A stretch of DNA of 64,000 nucleotides from an uncultured Prevotellaceae bacterium (lineage in GTDB: Bacteria; Bacteroidota; Bacteroidia; Bacteroidales; Bacteroidaceae). This document shows, in pieces, positions 35,351 through 42,800 of this stretch. The position numbers and the translations under genes are program-made. Within the stretch, counting starts at the first letter, position 1. The number at the start of each line of letters is the position of its first letter. The DNA lies in NCBI GenBank assembly GCA_949295905.1, contig CASFNA010000010.1:79481-143480 (forward strand), in the 5' to 3' direction. Under the pieces are notes generated by a model. The model worked only from the letters and a program-made list of their open reading frames with translations, searched no databases and was not told where the DNA came from.

Positions 35351-36550
35351 TTACCTTATCGTCTCCTCCTTCAGAAACCGCTCGAAGCGGTCGTGGTAGC
35401 CGTTGAACACGTTGATGTCCACCTCGCCGTGTATGCCGCTCACGCGTCCGTCGGGGCACAGTTGCCATACGGCCAGGCGCACGTCGGGGCGGTATTCGCC
35501 GTAGCGGGCTATCCATACAAGGTAGTCGCGCATCAGGTCGGGCGCTTCGGGCAGGTATTTGTTGACGAACTGCTGGCTCACGTAGAGTATCGGGCGCACC
35601 CCGGTGCGCCTCTGCACGATGCCGAGCCATGTGCGTATGCGGCTGAACATGGCCGCCGTGCCGCCCATCTGCCTTATTTGCGAGGCCGTAGGCTCCACGT
35701 CGAGCACGGGCGGCAGGTCGCCTTTCGAGAAGCGCGAGTGGCGCAGGAAGTATTGTGCCTGCTTCTTCGCGGTGGATTTTGTGGAGAAAAAGTGGTACGC
35801 GCCGACGGGTATGCCGCGCCTGCGCGCCGCGCGGTAGTCGCTTAGGTAATACGGATTGCGCACCGACGCGCCTTCGGTTGACTTGATGTAGACGAACGAC
35901 ACGGGGTAGTCTACCTTGCCGCTCACCTTCTTCCTGCTTATGTCGCCCAAGTGGGTTATGCGCAGTTTGCCCCAGTTTATTGCGTATTTCTTGCGCCCCT
36001 TGCCGTGCTGGTAGCGCGATATGTCAATGCCGTAGATGCGCTCGGCGGTGTAAGTCATGCGTTCTCCGCGGTACGCGCCGTCCTTCCATTCGCCCGTTTG
36101 CACCTTGCCCTGTGCTGTCAGGCCGCATCCGAAGCCGTTTCTCCGTCCCTCTCGCCACGCCCCGTCATAGTGGCTGCCGTCTCGTCCGCGCCAGATGCCG
36201 TGGCCGCAGGGGCGGAAGAGGCTGTCAAGCTCACCCCGGTAAGTGCCGAGGCTGTCGGCCACGGTGCCGCGCACTACGGTGTCCGCGCGGAATATCGCCT
36301 GCACCGTGCGCCCCTGTGGGTCGGTTACGGTGGCGCGTCCGTGCCTCTTCCCTGCCTTCCATTGTCCGCTGTACACGGCCGAGTCGCCGCTAAGCAGCAC
36401 CCCGTAGCCGTCAGGCCGCCCGTCGGTCACGGCTCCGCGGTATGTGTATTTGCCGTGTATGGTTATGGCGGTGTCCGCAGGTGTCTTCCTTGTACATGCC
36501 GTCAGCAGCGTCAGCAGGACTATAATAAATAAGGTAAAAGTGTTTTTCAT
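35351..36550 (-). CDS. MORN-repeat plus GH25 lysozyme lipoprotein
   Basis: A 399-residue lipoprotein (lipobox LLTAC, cysteine near 19). Residues about 30-165 contain MORN-type repeats (YTYRGAVTDGRPDGYGVLL, YSGQWKAGKRHGRA, YDGAWREGRRNGFG). Residues about 170-395 form a family 25 glycoside hydrolase (muramidase). It starts GIDISRYQHG and has VSFVYIKSTEGASVRNPYY, GAYHFFS and the acidic DVEPT. GH25 enzymes cut the MurNAc-GlcNAc bond of peptidoglycan. Active-site aspartates and glutamate are in place. Its start overlaps the stop of the gene upstream (four bases). It is the last of three minus-strand genes that begin with inositol-phosphate synthase. Confidence 0.9.
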   Translation of the reverse strand: MKNTFTLFIIVLLTLLTACTRKTPADTAITIHGKYTYRGAVTDGRPDGYGVLLSGDSAVYSGQWKAGKRHGRATVTDPQGRTVQAIFRADTVVRGTVADSLGTYRGELDSLFRPCGHGIWRGRDGSHYDGAWREGRRNGFGCGLTAQGKVQTGEWKDGAYRGERMTYTAERIYGIDISRYQHGKGRKKYAINWGKLRITHLGDISRKKVSGKVDYPVSFVYIKSTEGASVRNPYYLSDYRAARRRGIPVGAYHFFSTKSTAKKQAQYFLRHSRFSKGDLPPVLDVEPTASQIRQMGGTAAMFSRIRTWLGIVQRRTGVRPILYVSQQFVNKYLPEAPDLMRDYLVWIARYGEYRPDVRLAVWQLCPDGRVSGIHGEVDINVFNGYHDRFERFLKEETIR

Positions 36551-37566
36551 GGCATCAGGTGTTTAAGTCCGAAGCCTGCATCGGCGGCTTTTTCTATGCG
36601 CCCGTGTATGCTTATGCCGGCAAACCGTCCGCGCTCCGTGAACACGGGCGAGCCGTCTGGCGCGAGCATCGGCGGCACGTCGTGCTGCCCGTTGCCCTTT
36701 GCCGCGCCCTTGAACGCCTGCGCCTTGGCTGCCGTGGGTGCGTAGCCGTAGGCGTTGCAGCCTGCGTATGAGGCTATGGCGAGGCTGTCGCCGGCATCGA
36801 TGTCGGGTCTCGGCCATATATTAAGGTGTACAGCCGACGCGCCGTCGGGCATCTGCCGGTCGGCGGTTTGCAGCAGGCGCAGCGGCCTGGTGCGGTCTGC
36901 CGTCATCAGTCGGCACGCCGTGCGCACGGCGCGTCCTGCCGTGTCGCGGCGTATAAGGGTGTATTCAGTCACAAGCCTCATGGCAAGCCGCTTCTTCTCG
37001 GCTGCGCCTTCGAGTGCGGCGAGCAGCCTTTCGGCTTTCTCCCTGCGCGTCTTCAGGCTCTCGTCAAGTTCCGCCATGACGTTGTAGCCGTCATCGTTTA
37101 CGTTATGGGTTTTCATGTAATAGTCGGTTTCTTCAGCCATGTGGTCGAGCTGTCGTATGTTTTCCGTCAGCTTGCCTATGGCTTTGCTTACTATTGCAGG
37201 CAGTTTTTCCCCTGTCTGTGTGAGCCTTTTCTCGGCCGTGCTGTCGCTGTTGACGGTCAGCAGCAAGCCTGCGCACGACGGCAGCAGCGGCCAGCGGTTC
37301 ACCCATATGGCTGTGGTGTATGTGCGCGTGGTCACGGTTGAGTCTGTCTTTAGCGACAGGCATTCGGGTGTGAGGCTGTCGCCCAATGTCTTGAAGCAGG
37401 CCACGGGCTTGCCGTCGGCCAGCAGCTCGTAGTGCGACTTGCATTCTATCAGTGCCGTGCAGGCTGCCATCCTCTTTACCGAAAACGGCCTTAATGCCAG
37501 CAGGTATGCTATAAAAAATATCGCTGCCGGCACTGCCGGTAGCGATATCAACAGTATTTTCTTCAT
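36547..37566 (-). CDS. Membrane-anchored protein of unknown function
   Basis: A 339-residue protein with one N-terminal transmembrane helix (MKKILLISLPAVPAAIFFIA), then a region with a predicted coiled coil (about residues 125-195). The C-terminal part with GNGQHDVPPMLAPDGSPVFTE and RFAGISIHGRI vaguely resembles the nucleophile loop of trypsin-like proteases (xDGSPVF). No full catalytic triad can be confirmed, so no enzyme is claimed. ATG 37566 is chosen over a frame from 37602. The gene starts 10 bases after inositol-phosphate synthase and overlaps the GH25 gene, so the three form one operon. Confidence 0.6.
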   Translation of the reverse strand: MKKILLISLPAVPAAIFFIAYLLALRPFSVKRMAACTALIECKSHYELLADGKPVACFKTLGDSLTPECLSLKTDSTVTTRTYTTAIWVNRWPLLPSCAGLLLTVNSDSTAEKRLTQTGEKLPAIVSKAIGKLTENIRQLDHMAEETDYYMKTHNVNDDGYNVMAELDESLKTRREKAERLLAALEGAAEKKRLAMRLVTEYTLIRRDTAGRAVRTACRLMTADRTRPLRLLQTADRQMPDGASAVHLNIWPRPDIDAGDSLAIASYAGCNAYGYAPTAAKAQAFKGAAKGNGQHDVPPMLAPDGSPVFTERGRFAGISIHGRIEKAADAGFGLKHLMP

Positions 37567-37576
37567 CGTAAGCACG

Positions 37577-38881
37577 TCAGTCAATCTCCTCGTCGGCTTC
37601 AAACCCGCCCATCTCGCGTATTGCGTTCTTAAGCATCGTGTACTGTTGGAACAGGTCGTGCACTGGTTTCTCCTCGTCGGTGTGCATCGGGCTCTTCAGG
37701 TAGAACGACAACCACTCCTGTATGCCGTGCCTTCCGGCCCTTGCGGCGAGGTCGCCCAGCAGTGCAAGGTCGAGCAGCAGGGGGGCTGCCAGTATGGAGT
37801 CTTTGCACAGGAAGTCAACTTTTATCTGCATTGGGTAGCCCATCCAGCCGAAGATGTCGATGTTGTCCCAGCCTTCCTTGTCGTCGCCGCGCGGCGGATA
37901 GTAGTTGATGCGCACCTTGTGGAATATGTCCGAGTAGAGGTCGGGGTACTCTTCTTTCTTCAGAATGGTGTCGATTACGCCGAGCTTGCTTACCTCCTTG
38001 GTCTTGAAATTCTCCGGAACGTCGAGCACAAGGCCGTCCCTGTTGCCGAGAATGTTGGTAGAGAACCATCCGTTTACGCCCAACATGCGCGTCAGGAAAG
38101 CCGCCGAGAGTACGGTCTTCATCATCGTCTGCCCTGTCTTGAAGTCCTTTCCGGCAATCGGTACGCGGCATTTTTCAGCTAATTGCCACATCGCCGGTAT
38201 GTCGATACATGTGTTCGGCGCGCCCATTATGAACGGTGCCCCTTCGGCAATGGCGGCGTATGCGTAGCACATCGACGGCGCGATGTGCTCGCGGTCGTCA
38301 GCCTTCATGGCCGCTTCAAGCGTGTCCAAGCTGTCGTGTACTTCCTTGCAGCGCGGTACGTAAATCTCTGTTGAGGCAGCCCAGATTACCACTACGCGCC
38401 CGCATCCGTGCTCCTGCTTGAACGTGCGGATGTCTTCGCGTACCTGCTCCATGAGTTCCCAGCGTGTGAGGCGCGTGTCCTTGACCCATGTTCCGTCGAT
38501 TGCCTTGACGTAGTCGGGGTCGTAAACGCCCTTCATCGGCCGTATGTTCTCAAGCTCTTGCTTTACGGGATAGATGTCCCTGTCCTTCAGCACCTCTGCG
38601 TTGAGCGCGCTTTCGAAGGCGTTGTCGGGCAGTATGTCCCATGCTCCGAACACCAGGTCGTCCAACTTTGGCATCGGAACGATGTCGGCAACATGCCTGT
38701 ATTGCTTCCCGTCTCCTCTTCCAACGCGTATTTTCGCCATCTGCGTGATTGAGCCGACGGGCTTTCCCATGCCTTTGCGTATCATCAGTACGCCTGTGAT
38801 GAACGTGGAACTGACGGCGCCGAGACCGACGCACAATATGCCTAACTTGCCAGTTGCAGGCTTTACATCGCTTTGTTTCAT
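37577..38881 (-). CDS. ino1: Inositol-3-phosphate synthase (MIPS)
   Basis: A 434-residue NAD-dependent isomerase that turns glucose 6-phosphate into inositol 3-phosphate. The N-terminal Rossmann motif is GILCVGLGAVSSTFITG. Other family blocks are WDILPDNAFESA, GRVVVIWAASTEIYVP, APFIMGAPNTCIDIPAMWQLAEK, PIAGKDFKTGQTMMKTVLS, NGWFSTNILGNRDGLVL and VDFLCKDSILAAPLLLDLALL. The long form from 38992 is not used because ATG 38881 fits the family. In Bacteroides the enzyme supplies inositol lipids, but no phosphatidylinositol or inositol-sphingolipid genes are adjacent here. Confidence 0.93.
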   Translation of the reverse strand: MKQSDVKPATGKLGILCVGLGAVSSTFITGVLMIRKGMGKPVGSITQMAKIRVGRGDGKQYRHVADIVPMPKLDDLVFGAWDILPDNAFESALNAEVLKDRDIYPVKQELENIRPMKGVYDPDYVKAIDGTWVKDTRLTRWELMEQVREDIRTFKQEHGCGRVVVIWAASTEIYVPRCKEVHDSLDTLEAAMKADDREHIAPSMCYAYAAIAEGAPFIMGAPNTCIDIPAMWQLAEKCRVPIAGKDFKTGQTMMKTVLSAAFLTRMLGVNGWFSTNILGNRDGLVLDVPENFKTKEVSKLGVIDTILKKEEYPDLYSDIFHKVRINYYPPRGDDKEGWDNIDIFGWMGYPMQIKVDFLCKDSILAAPLLLDLALLGDLAARAGRHGIQEWLSFYLKSPMHTDEEKPVHDLFQQYTMLKNAIREMGGFEADEEID

Positions 38882-39067
38882 TTCAGTATAATGGTTTTTA
38901 TATCCTTGAAATACGTTGCGTTTTGTTTCCGTTAAGTTGACTTTACAATTTGCGAAAGTACAAAAAAACATCCATAGGTGTGCCATCTTCAACCTATTTT
39001 ATTGACTTTTTGATAAAAAACGGCGACATACTGTAATTTGTCTACACTTTTTACGGCGCATCTTTAG

Positions 39068-39075
39068 TAACTTTG
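39068..39075 (+). promoter_or_regulatory. -7 box for the PatB-type lyase
   Basis: TAACTTTG, 33 bases before the ATG. The 227-base gap also contains the divergent inositol-phosphate-synthase promoter region, with a TACTTTCG on the minus strand near 38953. Confidence 0.5.
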
Positions 39076-39108
39076 CGCCATTGATGTGTAACTTATTATA
39101 ACAATGTA

Positions 39109-40284
39109 ATGGCAAGATTTGATTTCGACGAGATTGTTGACCGCCGCGGCACAGACAGCGAGAAGTGGGACGGCGGAGAGGTGGACGGCGCGCTTCCGAT
39201 GTGGGTTGCGGACATGGATTTCCGTACTGCGCCCTGCGTAATCGAGGCTTTGCGCAAGAGGGTTGAGCACGGGGTGTTCGGCTACGAGCATGTGCCTGAC
39301 TCTTATTACGAGGCCGTCATAAACTGGTTCGACCGCCGCCACGGCTGGCGTATGCGGCGTGAGTGGATGATATATACCAGCGGAGTGGTGCCTGCCGTGT
39401 CGGCTGTAATCAAGGCGATGACGTCGCCCGGTGACAAGGTGCTTGTGCAGACACCGGTGTACAACTGCTTTTTCTCTTCCATAAGGAACAACGGCTGTGT
39501 GCTGGAAGACAACAAACTGGTTTACGCCGACGGCACTTATACCGTGGATTTCGACGACTTCGAGCGGCGTGCAGCCGACCCACGGGTCAAGGTTTTCCTG
39601 CTATGTAATCCGCACAACCCGGCCGGACGGGCTTGGACTCCTGACGAATTGCGCCGCATGGGCGACATCTGCATGAGGCACGGAATGTTCGTGCTGTCTG
39701 ACGAAATACACTGCGATATCGTGATGCCGGGATACAAGTACACTCCGTTCGCGTCGCTTTCGGACGAGTTTCTGCTGCATTCGGCTACGTGTACCGCGCC
39801 TACCAAGACCTTCAACATTGCCGGGACGCAGATTGCCAACATAACTGCGGCCGACGAGGACGTGCGCCGGCGCATAGACAGGGCTATCAACATAAACGAG
39901 GTTTGCGACGTAAATCCGTTCGGTGTGACGGCCTTGCAGGCGGCGTATAACGGCGGCGAGGAGTGGCTTGAGCAGCTTCTTGCGTATCTGCACGGCAATT
40001 ACGAGTGCCTGAAAAGGTTTTTCGAGGAGAACATTCCGCAAATACCTGTCACCAAGCTCGAGGCCACTTACCTTGTATGGCTCGACTGCGCGGCGCTCGG
40101 CAAGCCGTCAACCATCATCGTGGACGAGCTTCTGCACCGTGAGAAATTATGGCTCAACGACGGCGAGATGTACGGTGAGACGGAGCGTCCGTTCGTCCGC
40201 GTGAACATAGCTTGCTCCCGGCAAGTAATGCTGGAAGGGCTAAAGCGATTTGAAAAGTATGTCAGGGAAGAATTGGGAAGATAA
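39109..40284 (+). CDS. patB: MalY/PatB-family PLP-dependent C-S lyase
   Basis: A 391-residue fold-type I aminotransferase-like enzyme. It begins FDEIVDRRGTDSEKWD and has LPMWVADMDFRTAPCV, typical of the MalY/PatB group that cleaves cystathionine or cysteine S-conjugates. The PLP lysine lies in CTAPTKTFNIAGTQIAN (K near residue 231), and cofactor contacts include CNPHNPAGRAWTPDEL and SDEIHCDIV. The enzyme would yield homocysteine, pyruvate and ammonia from cystathionine. It is transcribed alone with its own -7 box. Related aminotransferases cannot be excluded by motif alone. Confidence 0.9.
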   Translation: MARFDFDEIVDRRGTDSEKWDGGEVDGALPMWVADMDFRTAPCVIEALRKRVEHGVFGYEHVPDSYYEAVINWFDRRHGWRMRREWMIYTSGVVPAVSAVIKAMTSPGDKVLVQTPVYNCFFSSIRNNGCVLEDNKLVYADGTYTVDFDDFERRAADPRVKVFLLCNPHNPAGRAWTPDELRRMGDICMRHGMFVLSDEIHCDIVMPGYKYTPFASLSDEFLLHSATCTAPTKTFNIAGTQIANITAADEDVRRRIDRAININEVCDVNPFGVTALQAAYNGGEEWLEQLLAYLHGNYECLKRFFEENIPQIPVTKLEATYLVWLDCAALGKPSTIIVDELLHREKLWLNDGEMYGETERPFVRVNIACSRQVMLEGLKRFEKYVREELGR

Positions 40285-40293
40285 GAATTTATA

Positions 40294-40397
40294 GAAGTTA
40301 AAGGAGTTAGAGAAGTTAAAGCCGTATGTTTTGCTGATAGGATTTATACACAACTGGCAAGGCATATGGCTTTAACTTCTCTAACTCCTTTAACTTC
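40294..40397. repeat. Family D purine-rich hairpin, nearly perfect 35-bp arms
   Basis: GAAGTTAAAGGAGTTAGAGA and onward to 40328 pairs with 40363-40397, with one G-U wobble across a 34-base loop. It lies between convergent patB and murF, so it may end transcription from both sides. Confidence 0.85.
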
Positions 40398-40438
40398 TTT
40401 AACTTCTGAAAATAACTTCTTTAAATTCCTAAGAACCC

Positions 40439-41743
40439 TTACAGCCACTCCTTAAGCTGGTACAGGCGTATTGAGTTGCTGCCTTTTATCAGTATGCAGA
40501 AGCCTTCCGGACGGCTGGTTTCAAGCTCTTTTTTCACTTCGTCCACGTCTTTGAACTTGCGGAACGTGCAGTCTGTCTTGTCGAACTCCGGCCCTACGAG
40601 CCACACCATGTCGAAACCTGCGTTCTGGAGGAAGTCCGCCACGCGCTGGTGTTCCTCTCCGCTGACCGCTCCAAGCTCGTTCATGTCGCCCAGAATGGCC
40701 ATCTTCCTGTCAGCCTTCATGTCGCGGAAGTTGGTCAGTGCGGCTGCCATGCTGGTGGGGTTGGCGTTGTACGCGTCGATGATAAGGCTGTTGTGCGCCG
40801 TTTGCTCCAGTTCGGAGCGGTTGTTGTGGGGCACGTATGACGCGAGGGCGTGGCTTATTTGTTCCTTCGTTACGCCGAAGTGCAGGCCCACGCAGGCCGC
40901 GGCCAGCATGTTCATCAGGTTGTAGCTGCCTATGATGTGCGTCTTCACGTCGCGCCACGGGCCGCCCTCCGTGCGCCAGCGGAAGTTAAGGTACGGGTCG
41001 CATACGGTCACTTCGCCCTCTACCTTTGCGCCCTCCGTGCCGCTGAGGCCGTACTTAACGAGGTCAAGACCGTGCGCAATGCCCATAAGGTGCTCGTCGC
41101 CGGCGTTGACGAATGCCGTGCCTCCGTGTGCGCGGAGATAGTCGTACAGTTCGCCCTTTGTCCTTATGACGCCCTCGAACGAGCCGAATCCTTGCAGGTG
41201 GGCGCGCCCCACGTTGGTGATGAGGCCGCAGTCGGGTTCCACGATGTCAACCAGTGTCTTGATGTCGCCCGGATGGCTGGCTCCCATTTCAATTACTGCT
41301 ATGTCGTGTTCCTTTGTCAGTCGCAGCAGCGTTTTCGGCACGCCGATGTCGTTGTTGAAGTTGCCTTGCGTGTACAACACGTTGTAACGCTCGCCCAGAA
41401 CGGCGGCCAGCAGCTCTTTGGTGGTGGTCTTTCCGTTCGTGCCGGTTATGCCTACGATGCGCGTTCCCAGCTCGCGGCGGTGGTGGTTGGCCAGTTGTTG
41501 CAGCGTTTTCAGGCAGTCGTCAACCAGTATGTAGCGGCCGTCGCCATCCACGGCGTACTGCTTTTCGTCGATTACGGCGTATGCGCAGCCCTCGTCGAGA
41601 GCCTTCGCAGCGAACGCGTTGCCGTTGAACGACGCGCCTTTCAGCGCGAAGAAGAGCGAGCCTTCGGGGCAGTCGCGGCTGTCGGTCGTAACCACCGGAT
41701 GCTCGGTGAAGATTTTGTAAAGTTCAGGTATGTCCATTTTCAC
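40439..41743 (-). CDS. murF: UDP-N-acetylmuramoyl-tripeptide--D-alanyl-D-alanine ligase
   Basis: A 434-residue Mur ligase adding D-Ala-D-Ala to the UDP-MurNAc tripeptide in peptidoglycan synthesis. The N-terminal UDP-binding domain (VVTTDSRDCPEGSLFFALKG) is followed by the ATP P-loop GITGTNGKTTTKELLAAVLG, then the Mur central motif EMGASHPGDIK and the C-terminal domain with YNANPTSMAAAL and LGDMNELG. The assignment to MurF over MurE rests on the overall pattern. Start may be 41743 or the next in-frame ATG at 41737. It consumes the dipeptide made by Ddl (29162) but is not clustered with it. Confidence 0.95.
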   Translation of the reverse strand: MKMDIPELYKIFTEHPVVTTDSRDCPEGSLFFALKGASFNGNAFAAKALDEGCAYAVIDEKQYAVDGDGRYILVDDCLKTLQQLANHHRRELGTRIVGITGTNGKTTTKELLAAVLGERYNVLYTQGNFNNDIGVPKTLLRLTKEHDIAVIEMGASHPGDIKTLVDIVEPDCGLITNVGRAHLQGFGSFEGVIRTKGELYDYLRAHGGTAFVNAGDEHLMGIAHGLDLVKYGLSGTEGAKVEGEVTVCDPYLNFRWRTEGGPWRDVKTHIIGSYNLMNMLAAACVGLHFGVTKEQISHALASYVPHNNRSELEQTAHNSLIIDAYNANPTSMAAALTNFRDMKADRKMAILGDMNELGAVSGEEHQRVADFLQNAGFDMVWLVGPEFDKTDCTFRKFKDVDEVKKELETSRPEGFCILIKGSNSIRLYQLKEWL

Positions 41744-41778
41744 ATTCTTTATAATGTAAGTCCGGCATAAGAAAGCAT

Positions 41779-41899
41779 CCTTTGTAGGGGCATAATTTAT
41801 TATGTCCGTACGTTCTGAAAGAACGTTTTTACAGTGTTGCGCTTGGGTAATACGCCTCTTCGCGGCGTGCGGACATAATGAATTATGTCCCTACAAAGG
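41779..41899. repeat. Family A palindromic element, copy 2 (121 bp)
   Basis: Same length and internal order as the copy at 35204: CCTTTGTAGGGGCATAAT end, the ACGTTCTGAAAGAACGT hairpin, ACGCCTCTTCGCGGCGT and the complementary right end. It lies upstream of murF. Confidence 0.85.
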
Positions 41900-42052
41900 A
41901 CGTTTTTCGCTGTTTGTGAAAAATAGCGTTATACCGAACTCGCGTTCTTTTTATGGTGCAAAGATAGTGCAAGCTGAGCGGAATGCAAAATAAAAGGGCG
42001 TGAAACGGCGTTTTATTTTGTCGTTTTTATGGCTATATCCTGCTTTAATCCA

Positions 42053-42176
42053 GGCTGTCGGTAGTTGTCATGCCGCACCCCGATGCGGCATCCATGGTAT
42101 GCAGCCTGTATCATCTGCCGTCTTGGAAGTATTATGGATGCCGCATCGGGGTGCGGCATGACGGCTACCGACAGCC
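42053..42176. repeat. Family B palindromic element, copy 3
   Basis: A 124-bp element with arms of about 43 bases (GGCTGTCGGTAGTTGTCATG and complement) and inner palindrome CCGCACCCCGATGCGG. Confidence 0.85.
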
Positions 42177-42452
42177 ATGTTTGAAGCAAGTTGAGGCTGT
42201 ATATAAAAGCTTGTACATATTGGAGTTATCATGTTGTTTCATTAAAAATGGACATGGCTTGGCACATAGACGGAATATGCAAAACGGCCGCCGGGTTTTG
42301 CATATCGCGCTCTATTGACGGCCTGTGACGGCCTGCGGCGTGCATTCAACAGGCTTTTGGCTGAAACATCGGCGGTTTTCGGCATCTTGCGTAATGGCTT
42401 GTGTGTCAGTGAGTTGCCGTTATATGGCGTTCGCCCGGCGGTTGTTACGGAT
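42177..42452. other. Gap before the restriction-modification island, nothing recognised
   Basis: An AT-rich start is followed by mixed sequence. Open frames here (up to 135 codons from 42315) cover repeat DNA on both strands and show no coding character, so they are not called. The transition towards lower GC begins about here. Confidence 0.5.
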
Positions 42453-42527
42453 GCAAAAGACGGCTTTTGCATTGCGAAAGGCCGCCTTTCATGGTGCCGG
42501 AGACCGTCTTTTGCTGTTGCGAAGGGC
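42453..42527. repeat. Family C repeat array, degenerate
   Basis: GCAAAAGACGGCTTTTGC, GCGAAAGGCCGCCTTTC and GACCGTCTTTTGC words in succession. Unlike other copies it is not next to a stop codon. Confidence 0.7.
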
Positions 42528-42546
42528 GTATTTGCGATTGCATATT

Positions 42547-42584
42547 GCCCTTGTTTTGCCATGCAGACATGGCAAAACAAGGGC
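42547..42584. repeat. Perfect 17-bp hairpin
   Basis: GCCCTTGTTTTGCCATG is followed by a four-base loop CAGA and its exact complement. There is no T tract on either side and it has no similarity to families A-D. Confidence 0.85.
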
Positions 42585-42711
42585 TTGACAATGCTTCTTT
42601 GTGGCGTAATGCGTGGCAAGGCAGGGTGCATGAAGCCTGTTCCGCAATTTTTATTTGTCATGACTTTTTACTTCGGGAGTAGCATCTTTATTCACAAGTT
42701 TTCTATTGAAC

Positions 42712-42742
42712 TTGTAGGTTAGGGCGATTTTTGTTATATTTG
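42712..42742 (+). promoter_or_regulatory. Promoter for the methyltransferase
   Basis: TTG at 42712-42714, 20 bases, then TATATTTG at 42735-42742, 58 bases before the ATG. Confidence 0.6.
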
Positions 42743-42800
42743 CACTTCGAAATGTATTGTGTGTAATCAGTGCATCTCGATAGAATAATCAGGTTTAGAA

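Noticed and set aside
40850-41770. 306-codon plus-strand frame opposite murF
   Set aside because: murF motifs on the minus strand are complete; this frame lacks any.
42315-42722. 135-codon plus-strand frame in the gap before the methyltransferase
   Set aside because: It spans a family C array and the 17-bp hairpin; the translation reflects repeat sequence.
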